From: CAZCGA01 sp964498075 | GTDB taxonomy: Bacteria > Desulfobacterota > Binatia > HRBIN30 | Assembly (NCBI GenBank): GCA_964498075.1 | Contig: CAZCGA010000080.1 | Span: 1 to 28,655 of the forward strand | Length of the DNA: 28,655 nt | Reading direction: 5' to 3' | In this document: positions 21,196-28,655 of the stretch, piece by piece | Layout of the letters: each line of letters begins with the position of its first letter | Numbering within the stretch: the stretch's first letter is position 1 | Notes under the pieces: generated by a model | What the model saw: only the letters and a program-made list of their open reading frames with translations | The model's database searches: none | Told to the model about the DNA's origin: nothing | Program-made: the position numbers and the translations under genes

Positions 21196-22771
21196 GGCTG
21201 AGGTCCTGCATGCTCGCGGCGCGCAGACTCTCGAAGTCGATCTTGCCGCGTAGGGTGCGGGGGAGCGCCGCGTGGAACACGAACCGTTCCGGGATCATGT
21301 ACGGCGGCAGCTTCACCGCGCAGAACTCTTTCAGCTCGATGATCGAGAGGCGTGTACCGCTCAGGTGGGCCACGAGCTGGATGCCACGGGGGCCGTCTAC
21401 CGAGACCACGCCGACCTCCTTGATCTGCGGGTGCTCGTACAGGCGCGTCTCGATCTCACCCGGCTCGACGCGATAGCCGCGGAGCTTCACCATACGGCCG
21501 ATCCGCCCCGCATAACGCAGGTCGCCGCTGGGGAGCTCGACCACCAGGTCACAGGTACGATACCACGGCAGCCCGCCGTCCGGGGCCTTGAGCATGCGCT
21601 CGGTGTTCAGGGCGGGCTGGTTCAAATACCCGGTTGTCAGGCCCTCACCGCGCAGCTGCAGCTCGCCGGCGCTACCCGCGGAGACAACCTCGCCGTTGAG
21701 ACCAACGACGCGCGCTTCGTAGTGTTCACACGGGCGGCCGATCGGGGGAGGACCGTCGAGCTCCGCCTCGGCGGGGATCTCGTAATAGGTGCCGATGTTC
21801 GTCTCGGTCGAACCCCAGCAGTTGAAGTAACGCGGCTGGGGAAGCCGGCGTCGGAGAGTCTGCAGCGGCGGAGCTGGAAACACCTCGCCGCCGAACACGA
21901 CGAGGCGAAGGGCGGAGAGGTCGCGCGACTCGAGATCGTCCAGCGCGGCGATCAGCGAGAGGATCGCGGGTGTAGCGAACAAGATCGTCACTCCTTCCCG
22001 GCTGATGAGGTCGACGACGTGGGTTGCGAATTGACGTACCTCGTCGGGAAGCAGGACGAGCGTCGCGCCGCAGGTCAAGCTCGAGTAAATGTCGAACAGC
22101 GACATGCCGAAGTTGAACGGTGCATGATTGGCGAACACATCGCCGCCGCCGGCCCCTAGCACGCCATGACACCAGCCCGCGAGAGCCTCGATGGCCGTGC
22201 AGCTCATCATCCACCCTTTGTGGCGGCCGGTAGAGCCCGACGTGTAAAGGATGCACGCAAGCTCGGACTGCGACGTCGTGTGTTCACCCTGACGCTCATG
22301 ACCGACACCGGCGCCGTCGCGCGCCCACTCGTGGATCGCGCGCCCCAGTCCTACGGTACCGATTGGTTGGATGTCGATCGTCCCGCCGAGCCGCCGCGTG
22401 GCTTCCCGATATCCAGCTGCGAAGCGCTCCTCGACGATCGTTGCGCACACTCCGCAGTCCGTGAGGATCTCGGCATTGCGCTCGACCGGCGCCCCTGGAT
22501 CGACCGGCACATACGTGCAGCCGGCACGTAGTGTGCCCAGCATCACCGCGATCGCGTCACACGAGCGGCGTGCATAGATACCGATGCGGGCGCCGGGCTC
22601 GACACCGAGCTGCCGCAATCGACCGGCGACGCGGTCCGCGAGTCGATCGAGGTCGACGTACGAGACCCGCCCACGCCCAGGTTCAACCACGGCGGGCCGA
22701 TCGTCCAAAGCCCCGAGCAAGCCGAGCTGAGGAGATGTCGCCCCCATGAGCCCGCGATGTGTGCCGGTCAT
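21179..22771 (-). CDS. adenylation (AMP-binding, NRPS-type) enzyme
   Basis: This stand-alone adenylation enzyme would activate a carboxylic acid as an acyl-AMP and load it on the carrier protein encoded just upstream. The 530-residue protein has core motif A3 LYTSGSTGRHKG (175-186) and A5 FNCWGSTETN (316-325). A7 is YRTCDLV and A8 is GRIGRMVKLRGYRVEPGEIE. The A10 catalytic lysine is Lys510 in PRTLRGK. In hand alignment with GrsA the pocket positions 235, 236 and 239 are Gly222, Met223 and Phe226. The Asp that holds the alpha-amino group of amino acids is therefore missing, and a non-amino or unusual acid is likely. No condensation or carrier domain is fused. The gene starts inside the last codons of the carrier gene (4-bp overlap). 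Confidence 0.93.
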   Translation of the reverse strand: MTGTHRGLMGATSPQLGLLGALDDRPAVVEPGRGRVSYVDLDRLADRVAGRLRQLGVEPGARIGIYARRSCDAIAVMLGTLRAGCTYVPVDPGAPVERNAEILTDCGVCATIVEERFAAGYREATRRLGGTIDIQPIGTVGLGRAIHEWARDGAGVGHERQGEHTTSQSELACILYTSGSTGRHKGWMMSCTAIEALAGWCHGVLGAGGGDVFANHAPFNFGMSLFDIYSSLTCGATLVLLPDEVRQFATHVVDLISREGVTILFATPAILSLIAALDDLESRDLSALRLVVFGGEVFPAPPLQTLRRRLPQPRYFNCWGSTETNIGTYYEIPAEAELDGPPPIGRPCEHYEARVVGLNGEVVSAGSAGELQLRGEGLTTGYLNQPALNTERMLKAPDGGLPWYRTCDLVVELPSGDLRYAGRIGRMVKLRGYRVEPGEIETRLYEHPQIKEVGVVSVDGPRGIQLVAHLSGTRLSIIELKEFCAVKLPPYMIPERFVFHAALPRTLRGKIDFESLRAASMQDLSLTQPR

Positions 22772-23076
22772 CCGGGACTACCGGTCGACTCCGCAGCCTT
22801 TCCTACCCGATCCACGACGAGCTCGACCAACAGGTCGACGCTGTCCATGCGAGCGACGCCGAAATCCTCGGGATCGAGGGTCACCGAGAACGTGTCCTCG
22901 ATAAAGGCGGCGAGCTCGAGCATCGACAGCGATGTGATGACTCCACTGGTGACAAGCAACGTCGAGTCCTTGAGCGTTTCCGGTGCTTCGCCAGGAAGGA
23001 AGTTGGAGAGGATGAAGGAGCGTATCGCTTGGCGAACTTCCTCATCAGTCGCGGTCGGTCCCGTCACCTTCTTCAT
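22768..23076 (-). CDS. free-standing acyl/peptidyl carrier protein
   Basis: This 102-residue carrier protein would hold the activated substrate through a phosphopantetheine arm. It has the four-helix pattern: EEVRQAIRSFILSNFL, the loop with GVITSLSMLELAAFIEDTF, and DSVDLLVELVVDRV. The modification serine is Ser49 in ITSL. The Asp that usually precedes it (DSL) is Thr, a small departure that some type II carriers show. The ATG at 23076 and the 4-bp overlap with the adenylation gene imply fixed stoichiometry with it. Its separation from fatty-acid genes argues for a dedicated secondary-metabolite role. Confidence 0.88.
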   Translation of the reverse strand: MKKVTGPTATDEEVRQAIRSFILSNFLPGEAPETLKDSTLLVTSGVITSLSMLELAAFIEDTFSVTLDPEDFGVARMDSVDLLVELVVDRVGKAAESTGSPG

Positions 23077-23133
23077 ACGTGGGTCACCGTTACAGCTTGG
23101 GAGCCGAGAAGCTATTTCTGCACGCCCGAGCTG

Positions 23134-24480
23134 TCAAGGCGAGGGCTTTCGTGATCCCTGCTCGTTCCGACGCTTCCACCAATCCGGGCGCAGCCCCTTC
23201 ACGAGAGCAGACATAGCTGTGGCGACTTCGTCTTTGATTTCTTGCGGCAAATCAAAGGGCAGAAAAGCGCGGAACATCACGTCTTCATCCCCGGTCAACC
23301 CTGGGAGTCCCTCGCCCCGCAAGCCGTATCCTTTCCGCGCACCCGGAAGGGTGATCTTTCTGTTCTTATTCGGATCCCGAATGACGCCTTGCGGGTCGCC
23401 TCCCTTTGCGACGATCTTCGCCTGCTCGAGGAGCTTCTTGCGAAACATCACGATTCCTCTATCGGTTTCACCCAGATGCTCGCGGGTTCGATCGAGGAGC
23501 GAGCCTGGCCCCAGCCAGCTGGCGTAGTCCTGGCTCACGAGGTGAGTTCCGAAGTCCGTGGTCGGCCCGCCTTCGGGATTCAGGCTGGCGTGTTTGCGGT
23601 AGGCGGGGACGCGCTCCTGCTCCACTGCTGGCTTGGCGGGGATCATGACTTGCCCATAAGGCGTCTTCCAGCTCGTAATAGTGAGCCGGTACACCATGAT
23701 CGTGTGCGTGTCGTCGACCGGAACGAGCCACGTCAGATACCATCCCTGGCCGCCCGCGCCGTCCACGTTCGGAAACAACACGGTTCGATCCGCGAGCCAC
23801 TTATCGGAGCCCTCCAGCTTGCGCTGAAAGATGACGCCGTACTCGAAGTCCATCCAGCGAAACGCGGTATGGCGCGGACGTCTCGTCGGGATCTCGCGAT
23901 CATGGAGACGATAGGACCAACGGTCGTGGAGCCATTCGACATGGACGGGATCATAGAACCCCTCCATGACCTGAACCCAGTTGCACGGCAGGTGTAAGAA
24001 GGCGACGACCGTAAAGCCCGGGCTGTAGAAGCCCGCCCAGTCCGGTAGCAACGAGGCTGGCTCGGGCCCGAGATACGTCCAGAGGAGTCCCGCCTTCGCC
24101 TGTACCGGGTATGACACCGTCCGGATGCGATCCCTGAACGTCGACCCTGGATTGACCGTGTCTTCGAACGGCTGCTCGAGGCACCGGCCCGCTTCGTTGA
24201 AGCGCCATCCGTGGTAGCTGCAGCGGATGCCGCAGTCCTCTATCATCCCGTACGCGAGATCAAACTGGCGATGCGGGCACCGACGATCCAGAAGACCGTA
24301 GGTGCCGCTCTTGTCCCTGTAGAGAACGAGATCTTCTCCGAGGACTCGCACCGGCCGTATCGGCTTCTCTTCGAGCTCCGCCACAGCTGCAATCGGCATC
24401 CAGTAGCGCCGCAGAAGCTCGCCGATGGGAGAGCCCGCGCCGACCTCTGAGAGCGTCTTGGATTTGTCCCGATTGCGCAT
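23134..24480 (-). CDS. Rieske non-heme iron oxygenase, alpha subunit-like
   Basis: Such oxygenases hydroxylate or demethylate substrates with O2, using electrons from a reductase. The 448-residue protein has an N-terminal Rieske domain with RRCPHRQFD (Cys68, His70) and IRCSYHGWRF (Cys87, His90). A catalytic domain follows with NWVQVMEGFYDPVHVEWLH, which supplies the mononuclear iron His180 and His185 and the bridging Asp177. The later TDRGIVMFRKKL holds the probable third iron ligand region. The size and sequence resemble the phthalate/vanillate-type group that works without a beta subunit. I chose ATG 24480, preceded by AGAGGA, over the TTG at 24498. It lies 21 bp after the SDR stop. No reductase or ferredoxin gene is next to it. 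Confidence 0.92.
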   Translation of the reverse strand: MRNRDKSKTLSEVGAGSPIGELLRRYWMPIAAVAELEEKPIRPVRVLGEDLVLYRDKSGTYGLLDRRCPHRQFDLAYGMIEDCGIRCSYHGWRFNEAGRCLEQPFEDTVNPGSTFRDRIRTVSYPVQAKAGLLWTYLGPEPASLLPDWAGFYSPGFTVVAFLHLPCNWVQVMEGFYDPVHVEWLHDRWSYRLHDREIPTRRPRHTAFRWMDFEYGVIFQRKLEGSDKWLADRTVLFPNVDGAGGQGWYLTWLVPVDDTHTIMVYRLTITSWKTPYGQVMIPAKPAVEQERVPAYRKHASLNPEGGPTTDFGTHLVSQDYASWLGPGSLLDRTREHLGETDRGIVMFRKKLLEQAKIVAKGGDPQGVIRDPNKNRKITLPGARKGYGLRGEGLPGLTGDEDVMFRAFLPFDLPQEIKDEVATAMSALVKGLRPDWWKRRNEQGSRKPSP

Positions 24481-24501
24481 TGCGTTCCTCTGCGACAACT
24501 T

Positions 24502-25350
24502 TCACCGGCGTGGGGAAATCGCCTGCGTACCGAGTTGCGGCCACGCGGCTGGGGCGCTTGCCTTGGCAAGACGCTCCTGTAACGGCAACTGCTCATCCCA
24601 GTAGTGCGCAATTATGCGCCGGCCGTTGCACGTCTGGGACGCGTCGGACGCCAGCCAGACCACTGGGGCTTGCATGACTTCGGGCTGAATGAGAGCGGCC
24701 CGATAAGCCTCGGACTTCTTGGAGGAGAGAAAGTTGGTGTTGGTCGGACCACCCGGCACGAGGACGTTTGCTGTCACCCCGGTGCCTTCGAGATCGTGTG
24801 CCATGGTGGCAACAAGCGCTTCGTGCCCGGCTTTCGAAGCGCCATAGGGTATTCTGCCTTTGCCATGCATTGTATCCACACTGGTCGTCACCCCGATGAT
24901 ACGCCCCCAGCCCTGTGTGCGCAGGTGGCCCACCACCGCTCGGGCCATGTAGAAGGGGCCGCTGAAGTTGACGGCAACCACCCGATTCCAGGCGGCCAGG
25001 GGGATGTCCCAGAAATTGCGGCTAGCGATGTCGAAGCCAGCGGCGCGTGGATTGGTGCCGGCGTTGTTGACCAGGATATGAAGACCGCCGAGCTCCGCAA
25101 TCGTCCGGCGTACCGCCTGTTCCGCAGCGTCGGGGTCGGTAACATCCATCACTATGGCGAGAGCACAACCGGCGCCGCCAACCTCTTGTACCTGGCCGAG
25201 GCTTTGCGCCAACCATTCCTGGTTGAGGTCCAGCATTGCTACGCGCGCCCCCGCCCGCACCAGACCGATCGCCATGGCATGACCGGTGCCACGAGGGCTG
25301 CCAGCCCCGGTCACAAGAGCAACTTTTCCGCGTAGAACGCCCTCAGCCAT
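24502..25350 (-). CDS. short-chain dehydrogenase/reductase
   Basis: The 282-residue protein is a classical SDR: NAD(P)-binding VALVTGAGSPRGTGHA (10-25), structural LVNNAGTN, and a catalytic triad with Ser in TTSVDTMHG and Tyr-Lys in PYGASKAG. It would oxidise an alcohol or reduce a ketone. An acidic residue at the end of strand 2 (MLDLNQ) favours NAD. The C-terminal 30 residues after CNGRRIIAHYWDEQ are not typical. It lies 77 bp downstream of the radical SAM gene and 21 bp before the oxygenase, consistent with one operon. Gene start ATG 25350 is well placed. Confidence 0.93.
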   Translation of the reverse strand: MAEGVLRGKVALVTGAGSPRGTGHAMAIGLVRAGARVAMLDLNQEWLAQSLGQVQEVGGAGCALAIVMDVTDPDAAEQAVRRTIAELGGLHILVNNAGTNPRAAGFDIASRNFWDIPLAAWNRVVAVNFSGPFYMARAVVGHLRTQGWGRIIGVTTSVDTMHGKGRIPYGASKAGHEALVATMAHDLEGTGVTANVLVPGGPTNTNFLSSKKSEAYRAALIQPEVMQAPVVWLASDASQTCNGRRIIAHYWDEQLPLQERLAKASAPAAWPQLGTQAISPRR

Positions 25351-25427
25351 ACTTCGCTCTTCCCCGTCAGTGCCTCGCCATGCGGCGAGGAACGCCCCGC
25401 TCCAGGTGCGCTACTGAAAATAACCTA

Positions 25428-26804
25428 CTACCTTCCCGGCTCAGCAGTCGCGGGGGATCGGCGTGGCGTCGCTGCCCAGTTTTGCAGCCAGCGAGTGGTG
25501 CGTTCCGGGTAGAAGCAGAGCAGCACACGGTCATAGACGAGCTTTCCCGTCTCCGTCAGGACGATCCGCACGTTGTCATCGTCGATCAGCTCCGCGCTTC
25601 GGAGGCGTGCGAGCAGCTCGTCGAAGTCGGTGTCGATCGAAGCGCCGAAGGTCCTCTCGTACGCGGCGCGCTCCAGCGCTTTGCCATTACCGAGGGAGCC
25701 CGCCACGAACTGCGTCTTGCGGTCGCGGACATCCAGGTCGAAGACGGTCTCGACGGGGCTCAGCCCCTGTTCCACCCGCTGCATGTACACGTCGGACCGC
25801 TCGTGGTTGCGGTAGACCGCGTGCCCGAGCTGCGAGCGCGCACTCATGCCGATGCCGAGCTCGTAGCTCATGCCATCGGCCCGTGGGGCCGGGGCTCGCT
25901 CATGCCAGGACGCCACGCTGTCGAGGCGTTTGAAGGTGTAACAGCGGGTTTGTGTGAACCCGATCTCCTCGGCGGCGTGCGTGACGAACGCTCTCCAGCG
26001 CATCAGGCGCGCCAAGTCGAGGCGCTCCGCAGCGGTGAGCTGCGTCGCCACCGGCGTGTTCTCGTTGAGGCGCAGGGCGTACAAACACAGCGAGCGAACC
26101 CCAGAGTCGGCCACCGCTTCGAGGTCGCGCCGAAAGCTGGCCTCGGTCTGGCCTGGAAGCCCGTAGATGAGATCGATGTTGAGGATGAGACCGCTGTCCG
26201 CGACCATGCGGCACGCCGCCAGTGCCTGTGCCGCACTGTGGCGCCGGTGCACGGCGCCCAGAACCGCGTCGTCCAGGCTCTCGATCCCTATGCTCACTCG
26301 GCCGATGCCGTGATCCTGCAGCACGCGAATGTGCGCCTCGCTCATCGAATCCGGGGACGCCTCCAGGGTGTTGACGTGGTCCGCGGCCGCTGGCATGCGC
26401 TCGAAGATCGCAGCGAGCACGTCATCGAGGAGATCGGGGGGAAGGGCGGTTGGCGTCCCCCCACCGACGATCAGCCGCGAGAGCGCGGTCCCTGGTTCGA
26501 CGCACTCGAGCTCACGCGCGAGCGCCGCGACGTAGCGCTCCATTTCTCGCCGCTTGGCGCCGGCGCGCACGGCATAGAAGCAGAACGTACAGTGGTAGTT
26601 GCAAAACGGAATGTGGACGTAGAGCCGGAGCTGATCCGTCGGCGCGTGCGGTCGTTCGACCAGCGGTTGCGCCTCGAAGTTCTGCACGGCCCACGGATAT
26701 ACTATCGGTGTCGTGTATGCCGCTCTTGGCGCGCCGCCGAGCGCCCGCGCCACCCGTTCGACCTCCGCGTCGGAAATCTCTACCCTCATTCCGCCCTCGG
26801 GCAC
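25428..26804 (-). CDS. HemN/HemW-like radical SAM enzyme
   Basis: The protein (458 residues from GTG 26804) belongs to the coproporphyrinogen oxidase-like radical SAM group. The cluster motif Cx3Cx2C is in YVHIPFCNYHCTFCFY (Cys68, Cys72, Cys75). SAM-binding features are LIVGGGTPT (112-119), LEASPDS and VSIGIESLDD, followed by LILNIDLIYGLPGQTEASF. That fold is shared by HemW, true HemN and class C methylases or cyclopropanases of natural-product pathways. Position at the head of a carrier-protein cluster favours the last group, by inference. ATG 26789 is an alternative start closer to the better promoter spacing. It has no heme genes nearby. Confidence 0.9.
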   Translation of the reverse strand: MPEGGMRVEISDAEVERVARALGGAPRAAYTTPIVYPWAVQNFEAQPLVERPHAPTDQLRLYVHIPFCNYHCTFCFYAVRAGAKRREMERYVAALARELECVEPGTALSRLIVGGGTPTALPPDLLDDVLAAIFERMPAAADHVNTLEASPDSMSEAHIRVLQDHGIGRVSIGIESLDDAVLGAVHRRHSAAQALAACRMVADSGLILNIDLIYGLPGQTEASFRRDLEAVADSGVRSLCLYALRLNENTPVATQLTAAERLDLARLMRWRAFVTHAAEEIGFTQTRCYTFKRLDSVASWHERAPAPRADGMSYELGIGMSARSQLGHAVYRNHERSDVYMQRVEQGLSPVETVFDLDVRDRKTQFVAGSLGNGKALERAAYERTFGASIDTDFDELLARLRSAELIDDDNVRIVLTETGKLVYDRVLLCFYPERTTRWLQNWAATPRRSPATAEPGR

Positions 26805-26819
26805 CGTACAACTTGACCC

Positions 26820-26848
26820 TACCTAACCTAGCGGCGCGGGGTGGGCAA
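26820..26848 (-). promoter_or_regulatory. possible promoter of the biosynthetic cluster
   Basis: On the minus strand TTGCCC (26848-26843) and TAGGTA (26825-26820) are separated by 17 bp upstream of the radical SAM gene. Match to sigma70 is partial and the window's GC content makes chance matches common. It fits the ATG at 26789 better than the GTG at 26804. Confidence 0.25.
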
Positions 26849-26889
26849 GCAGCCGGCGGGCGATCGTTCGAACGGCGCTGGCTCGCGGG

Positions 26890-28655
26890 TCAAGTCCGGC
26901 TCGTGCTGGATATTCGCGAGGCGGACTCGAGCTCCTTCGCCAGTCGCTCCGCGTGCCCCGTCGCCTCCACCTCGGCGAACAGGCGCTGTGCCGCGCGCAA
27001 ATGGCGCGCCGCGCCGTTCTCGTCGCCGAGCACCTCGCAGAGCCGTGCGCGCTCCTCGACGATGAAGGGAGCGAAGGCCTGCGCCCCGCTCCACTCCAGC
27101 AGGAGCTCTGCCCGCGCGAGCGACGCCTCGATCTCGGCGCGCGCGTCGGGACCGTCCAGGGCCCGCAGCACGCGCGAGCGCGCCAGATGCGCCCGCAGCT
27201 CGAAGACCCACGTGTCCCGCTCGACCGTGCATCGGTTCGCGACGGCCCGGGCGCTGGCCGCATCTCCGGCTGCGAGGTGGGCTTCCGCGAGCAGGCCCTG
27301 CCCGACGTTCAGTAGCAAGCCGGCGATCCCGCGTTCCCGCTGCAGCTGGTCCACGCGCTGTAGCGATTCCAGAGCCTCCGGGACGTGTCCGTGCATCAGC
27401 TGGGCCCAGCCCAGGTGGAGTCGTGCGACGGTTCGCTCGAAGGGAGCACCGCTGCGCTCGGCTCGCTCGACCGCCTGTTGGCCGCGCGCCAGCGCCTGCC
27501 GGGAAGTGCCAGTCAGTTCTTCCAGCGCCGCTCCGGCCCAACACTGCACGTGGCACACGATCTCGTGGTCGTTCCGCTCCGCGGCTACCTGCAAGCTCCG
27601 TTCGAAACACCCCGCCGCCTCACGAGGCCGTCCCTTCCACATGAGCAGGCCACCCTTTTGCCACAAACCGAAGTTCGTCATCGAAAAGCCGTAGAGCTTC
27701 ACGCCGAGCGCCAGATCCCGGCCACCAAGCTCGAGAGCCTCTTCGGTCACACGCAGCCCGTCTGGCAGCCTGCCCATATGGAAGAGAACGTTGCCGAGCA
27801 GAAACCGGGCCGCGAACTGACTATCGAGATCCAGGTCCTCTGCGATTTCGATCGCGCGCTGCGCTGGGACGAGAGGGCCCTCGCTCGACCAACCGCTCAG
27901 GATTCGGGAGGTGGCCAGGCCGAATTCGAGCAGGAACAGCGCCGCCCGATCTCCGACGCGTTCGGCGAGCTCTCGGCCCTCCGCGGTGAGGCGATTCCGC
28001 TCGTCCTCCGGAAGACCGACGCGATACGAGTGCAGCACGAGCCTGCAGCAGGCGCTCAGCAGGAGGCCCATGGCCTCCTGCGTGGGCGGCTCGGACTTCG
28101 CCAGCCCGTAGACCCGCTTCCAGTGCGTATTGCTCTCGGCGAGATCGCTCTTCAGCAGCCACTCCGCCGCCCGTCGGTGCCAGCGCGCTGCTTCCAGCGT
28201 TTCGCCCGCCGCCTCGTAATGGTGGGCGAGCAGGGCCGCCCGCTCGTCGAGTCGGTCGGGATATGCGGCCTCGAGCGCCCGCGCTACCGCTGCGTGGGTG
28301 CGGGCGCGGCGTTCCCGCAGCTGGGAGCCGAGCGCGACCTCCTGCGTGAGCGGGTGCTTGAACGCGTACTCCGTCACCGGGTAGAGCGATTGCTCGTGGA
28401 TGAACTCGGCGCGGCGCAGCGCCGCGAGCGCCGCGGCCAAGTCGATCTCTGTAGGGGCGGGTCTTGTGCCCGCCCTGCCCTCACCCGTGAAGAGGGCACC
28501 CACAAGGGGTGCCCCTACGTCAACCAGGACGCGTTGCAGGATCGGTTCGCTGAACTCCCGGCCGATCACCGACGCCGCCTGCAGGACCTGCTTCTCGCGT
28601 TCGCCGAGCCGGTCGATGCGCGCCGCGAGCACCGACTGCACGGTGCTGGGAACTT
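26890..28655 (-). CDS. ATPase/TPR signalling protein, C-terminal part (5' end outside window)
   Basis: The frame stays open to the window edge. The visible start GTG at 28641 is in fact internal, since the preceding codons read VPST and continue VQSVLAARIDRLGEREKQVLQAAS, the conserved end of the AAA/STAND ATPase domain in adenylate-cyclase-like or LuxR-type regulators. Residues after about 100 form tandem TPR-like helical repeats (AAYPDRLDERAALLAHHYEAAG, AERVGDRAALFLLEFGLATS, GLAKSEPPTQ and so on) to the C-terminus. The missing N-terminus would be a nucleotide-cyclase or protein-kinase domain plus the NTPase core. A dispersed repeat of 68 bp is embedded in frame at 28451-28518. Its 3' end faces the biosynthetic cluster and could be its regulator, which is only an inference. 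Confidence 0.85.
   Translation of the reverse strand, partial: VPSTVQSVLAARIDRLGEREKQVLQAASVIGREFSEPILQRVLVDVGAPLVGALFTGEGRAGTRPAPTEIDLAAALAALRRAEFIHEQSLYPVTEYAFKHPLTQEVALGSQLRERRARTHAAVARALEAAYPDRLDERAALLAHHYEAAGETLEAARWHRRAAEWLLKSDLAESNTHWKRVYGLAKSEPPTQEAMGLLLSACCRLVLHSYRVGLPEDERNRLTAEGRELAERVGDRAALFLLEFGLATSRILSGWSSEGPLVPAQRAIEIAEDLDLDSQFAARFLLGNVLFHMGRLPDGLRVTEEALELGGRDLALGVKLYGFSMTNFGLWQKGGLLMWKGRPREAAGCFERSLQVAAERNDHEIVCHVQCWAGAALEELTGTSRQALARGQQAVERAERSGAPFERTVARLHLGWAQLMHGHVPEALESLQRVDQLQRERGIAGLLLNVGQGLLAEAHLAAGDAASARAVANRCTVERDTWVFELRAHLARSRVLRALDGPDARAEIEASLARAELLLEWSGAQAFAPFIVEERARLCEVLGDENGAARHLRAAQRLFAEVEATGHAERLAKELESASRISSTSRT
28451..28518. repeat. dispersed GTAGGGGC palindrome inserted in a coding frame
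   Basis: GTAGGGGC (28451-28458) and GCCCCTAC (28511-28518) are the inverted ends of a 68-bp palindromic element. GGGTCTTGTGCCCGCC lies on the left and GGGCACCCACAAGGGGTGCC on the right. It lies inside the ATPase gene. Read through on the minus strand it gives VGAPLVGALFTGEGRAGTRP within an open frame. Confidence 0.8.

Noticed and set aside
24480..24498. TTG start for the Rieske oxygenase
   Set aside because: ATG 24480 has a nearer AGAGGA ribosome site and the homologous character begins after it; TTG cannot be excluded.
1..28655. CRISPR arrays, tRNA or rRNA genes, integrases, IS elements
   Set aside because: No regularly spaced direct repeats, cloverleaf or CCA-ended tRNA, or transposase-like sequence was recognised on either strand by eye.

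Overview
The window is GC-rich, coding-dense bacterial DNA with no rRNA, tRNA, CRISPR, phage or insertion-sequence gene that I can recognise. Many genes overlap by 4 bp (ATGA or GTGA), and palindromic repeats of several families sit between them and once inside a gene. The mix (mostly metabolic genes, an AAA/TPR regulator, Rieske proteins, a selenoprotein, dispersed REP-like palindromes) fits an uncultivated Gram-negative environmental lineage such as Desulfobacterota or Candidatus Binatota. That placement is an inference from gene style, not a measurement.

Layout. 1-1264: a repeat-bearing gap and a frameshifted, 3'-truncated DEAD/DEAH helicase. 4630-1344 (minus): a tightly overlapped operon of GT2 glycosyltransferase, an unknown 180-aa protein, a spore-photoproduct-lyase-like radical SAM protein and glutamate racemase. 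5038-4691 (minus): a small membrane protein. 5371-9924 (plus): HAD phosphatase, heme-oxygenase-like diiron protein, zinc-ribbon peptide, PolX and serine acetyltransferase. 10526-9957 (minus): DUF309 protein, divergent from a SRPBCC-Rieske fusion and a crotonase (10772-12457, plus). 13709-12720 (minus): quinone-oxidoreductase-like enzyme, divergent from a selenoprotein (13842-14084, plus). 16134-14150 (minus): secreted beta-propeller protein and a stand-alone NFACT-R protein. 16533-18575 (plus): GH4 glycosidase and nucleotidyltransferase. 20225-18593 (minus): methyltransferase and VOC protein, preceded by a two-gene small-protein cassette with a frameshift. 20539-21195 (plus): unknown 218-aa protein. 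26804-21179 (minus): a five-gene set of HemN/HemW-like radical SAM enzyme, SDR, Rieske oxygenase, free-standing acyl carrier protein and adenylation enzyme. 28655-26890 (minus): the C-terminal part of a large ATPase/TPR signalling protein cut by the window end.

Two points stand out. First, at 13842-14084 a SelW-like (Rdx-fold) protein is read only if an in-frame UGA at codon 11 is decoded as selenocysteine. The result is a Cys-x-x-Sec redox motif, with a candidate bacterial SECIS hairpin just downstream. Ordinary ORF calling misses it.

Second, 21179-26804 looks like a compact biosynthetic cluster. An adenylating enzyme would load an acid onto a dedicated carrier protein, and an oxygenase, a dehydrogenase and a radical SAM enzyme would tailor it. 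The adenylation domain has Gly where amino-acid-activating domains have the amino-binding Asp, which suggests an unusual substrate. No product can be named from the sequence.
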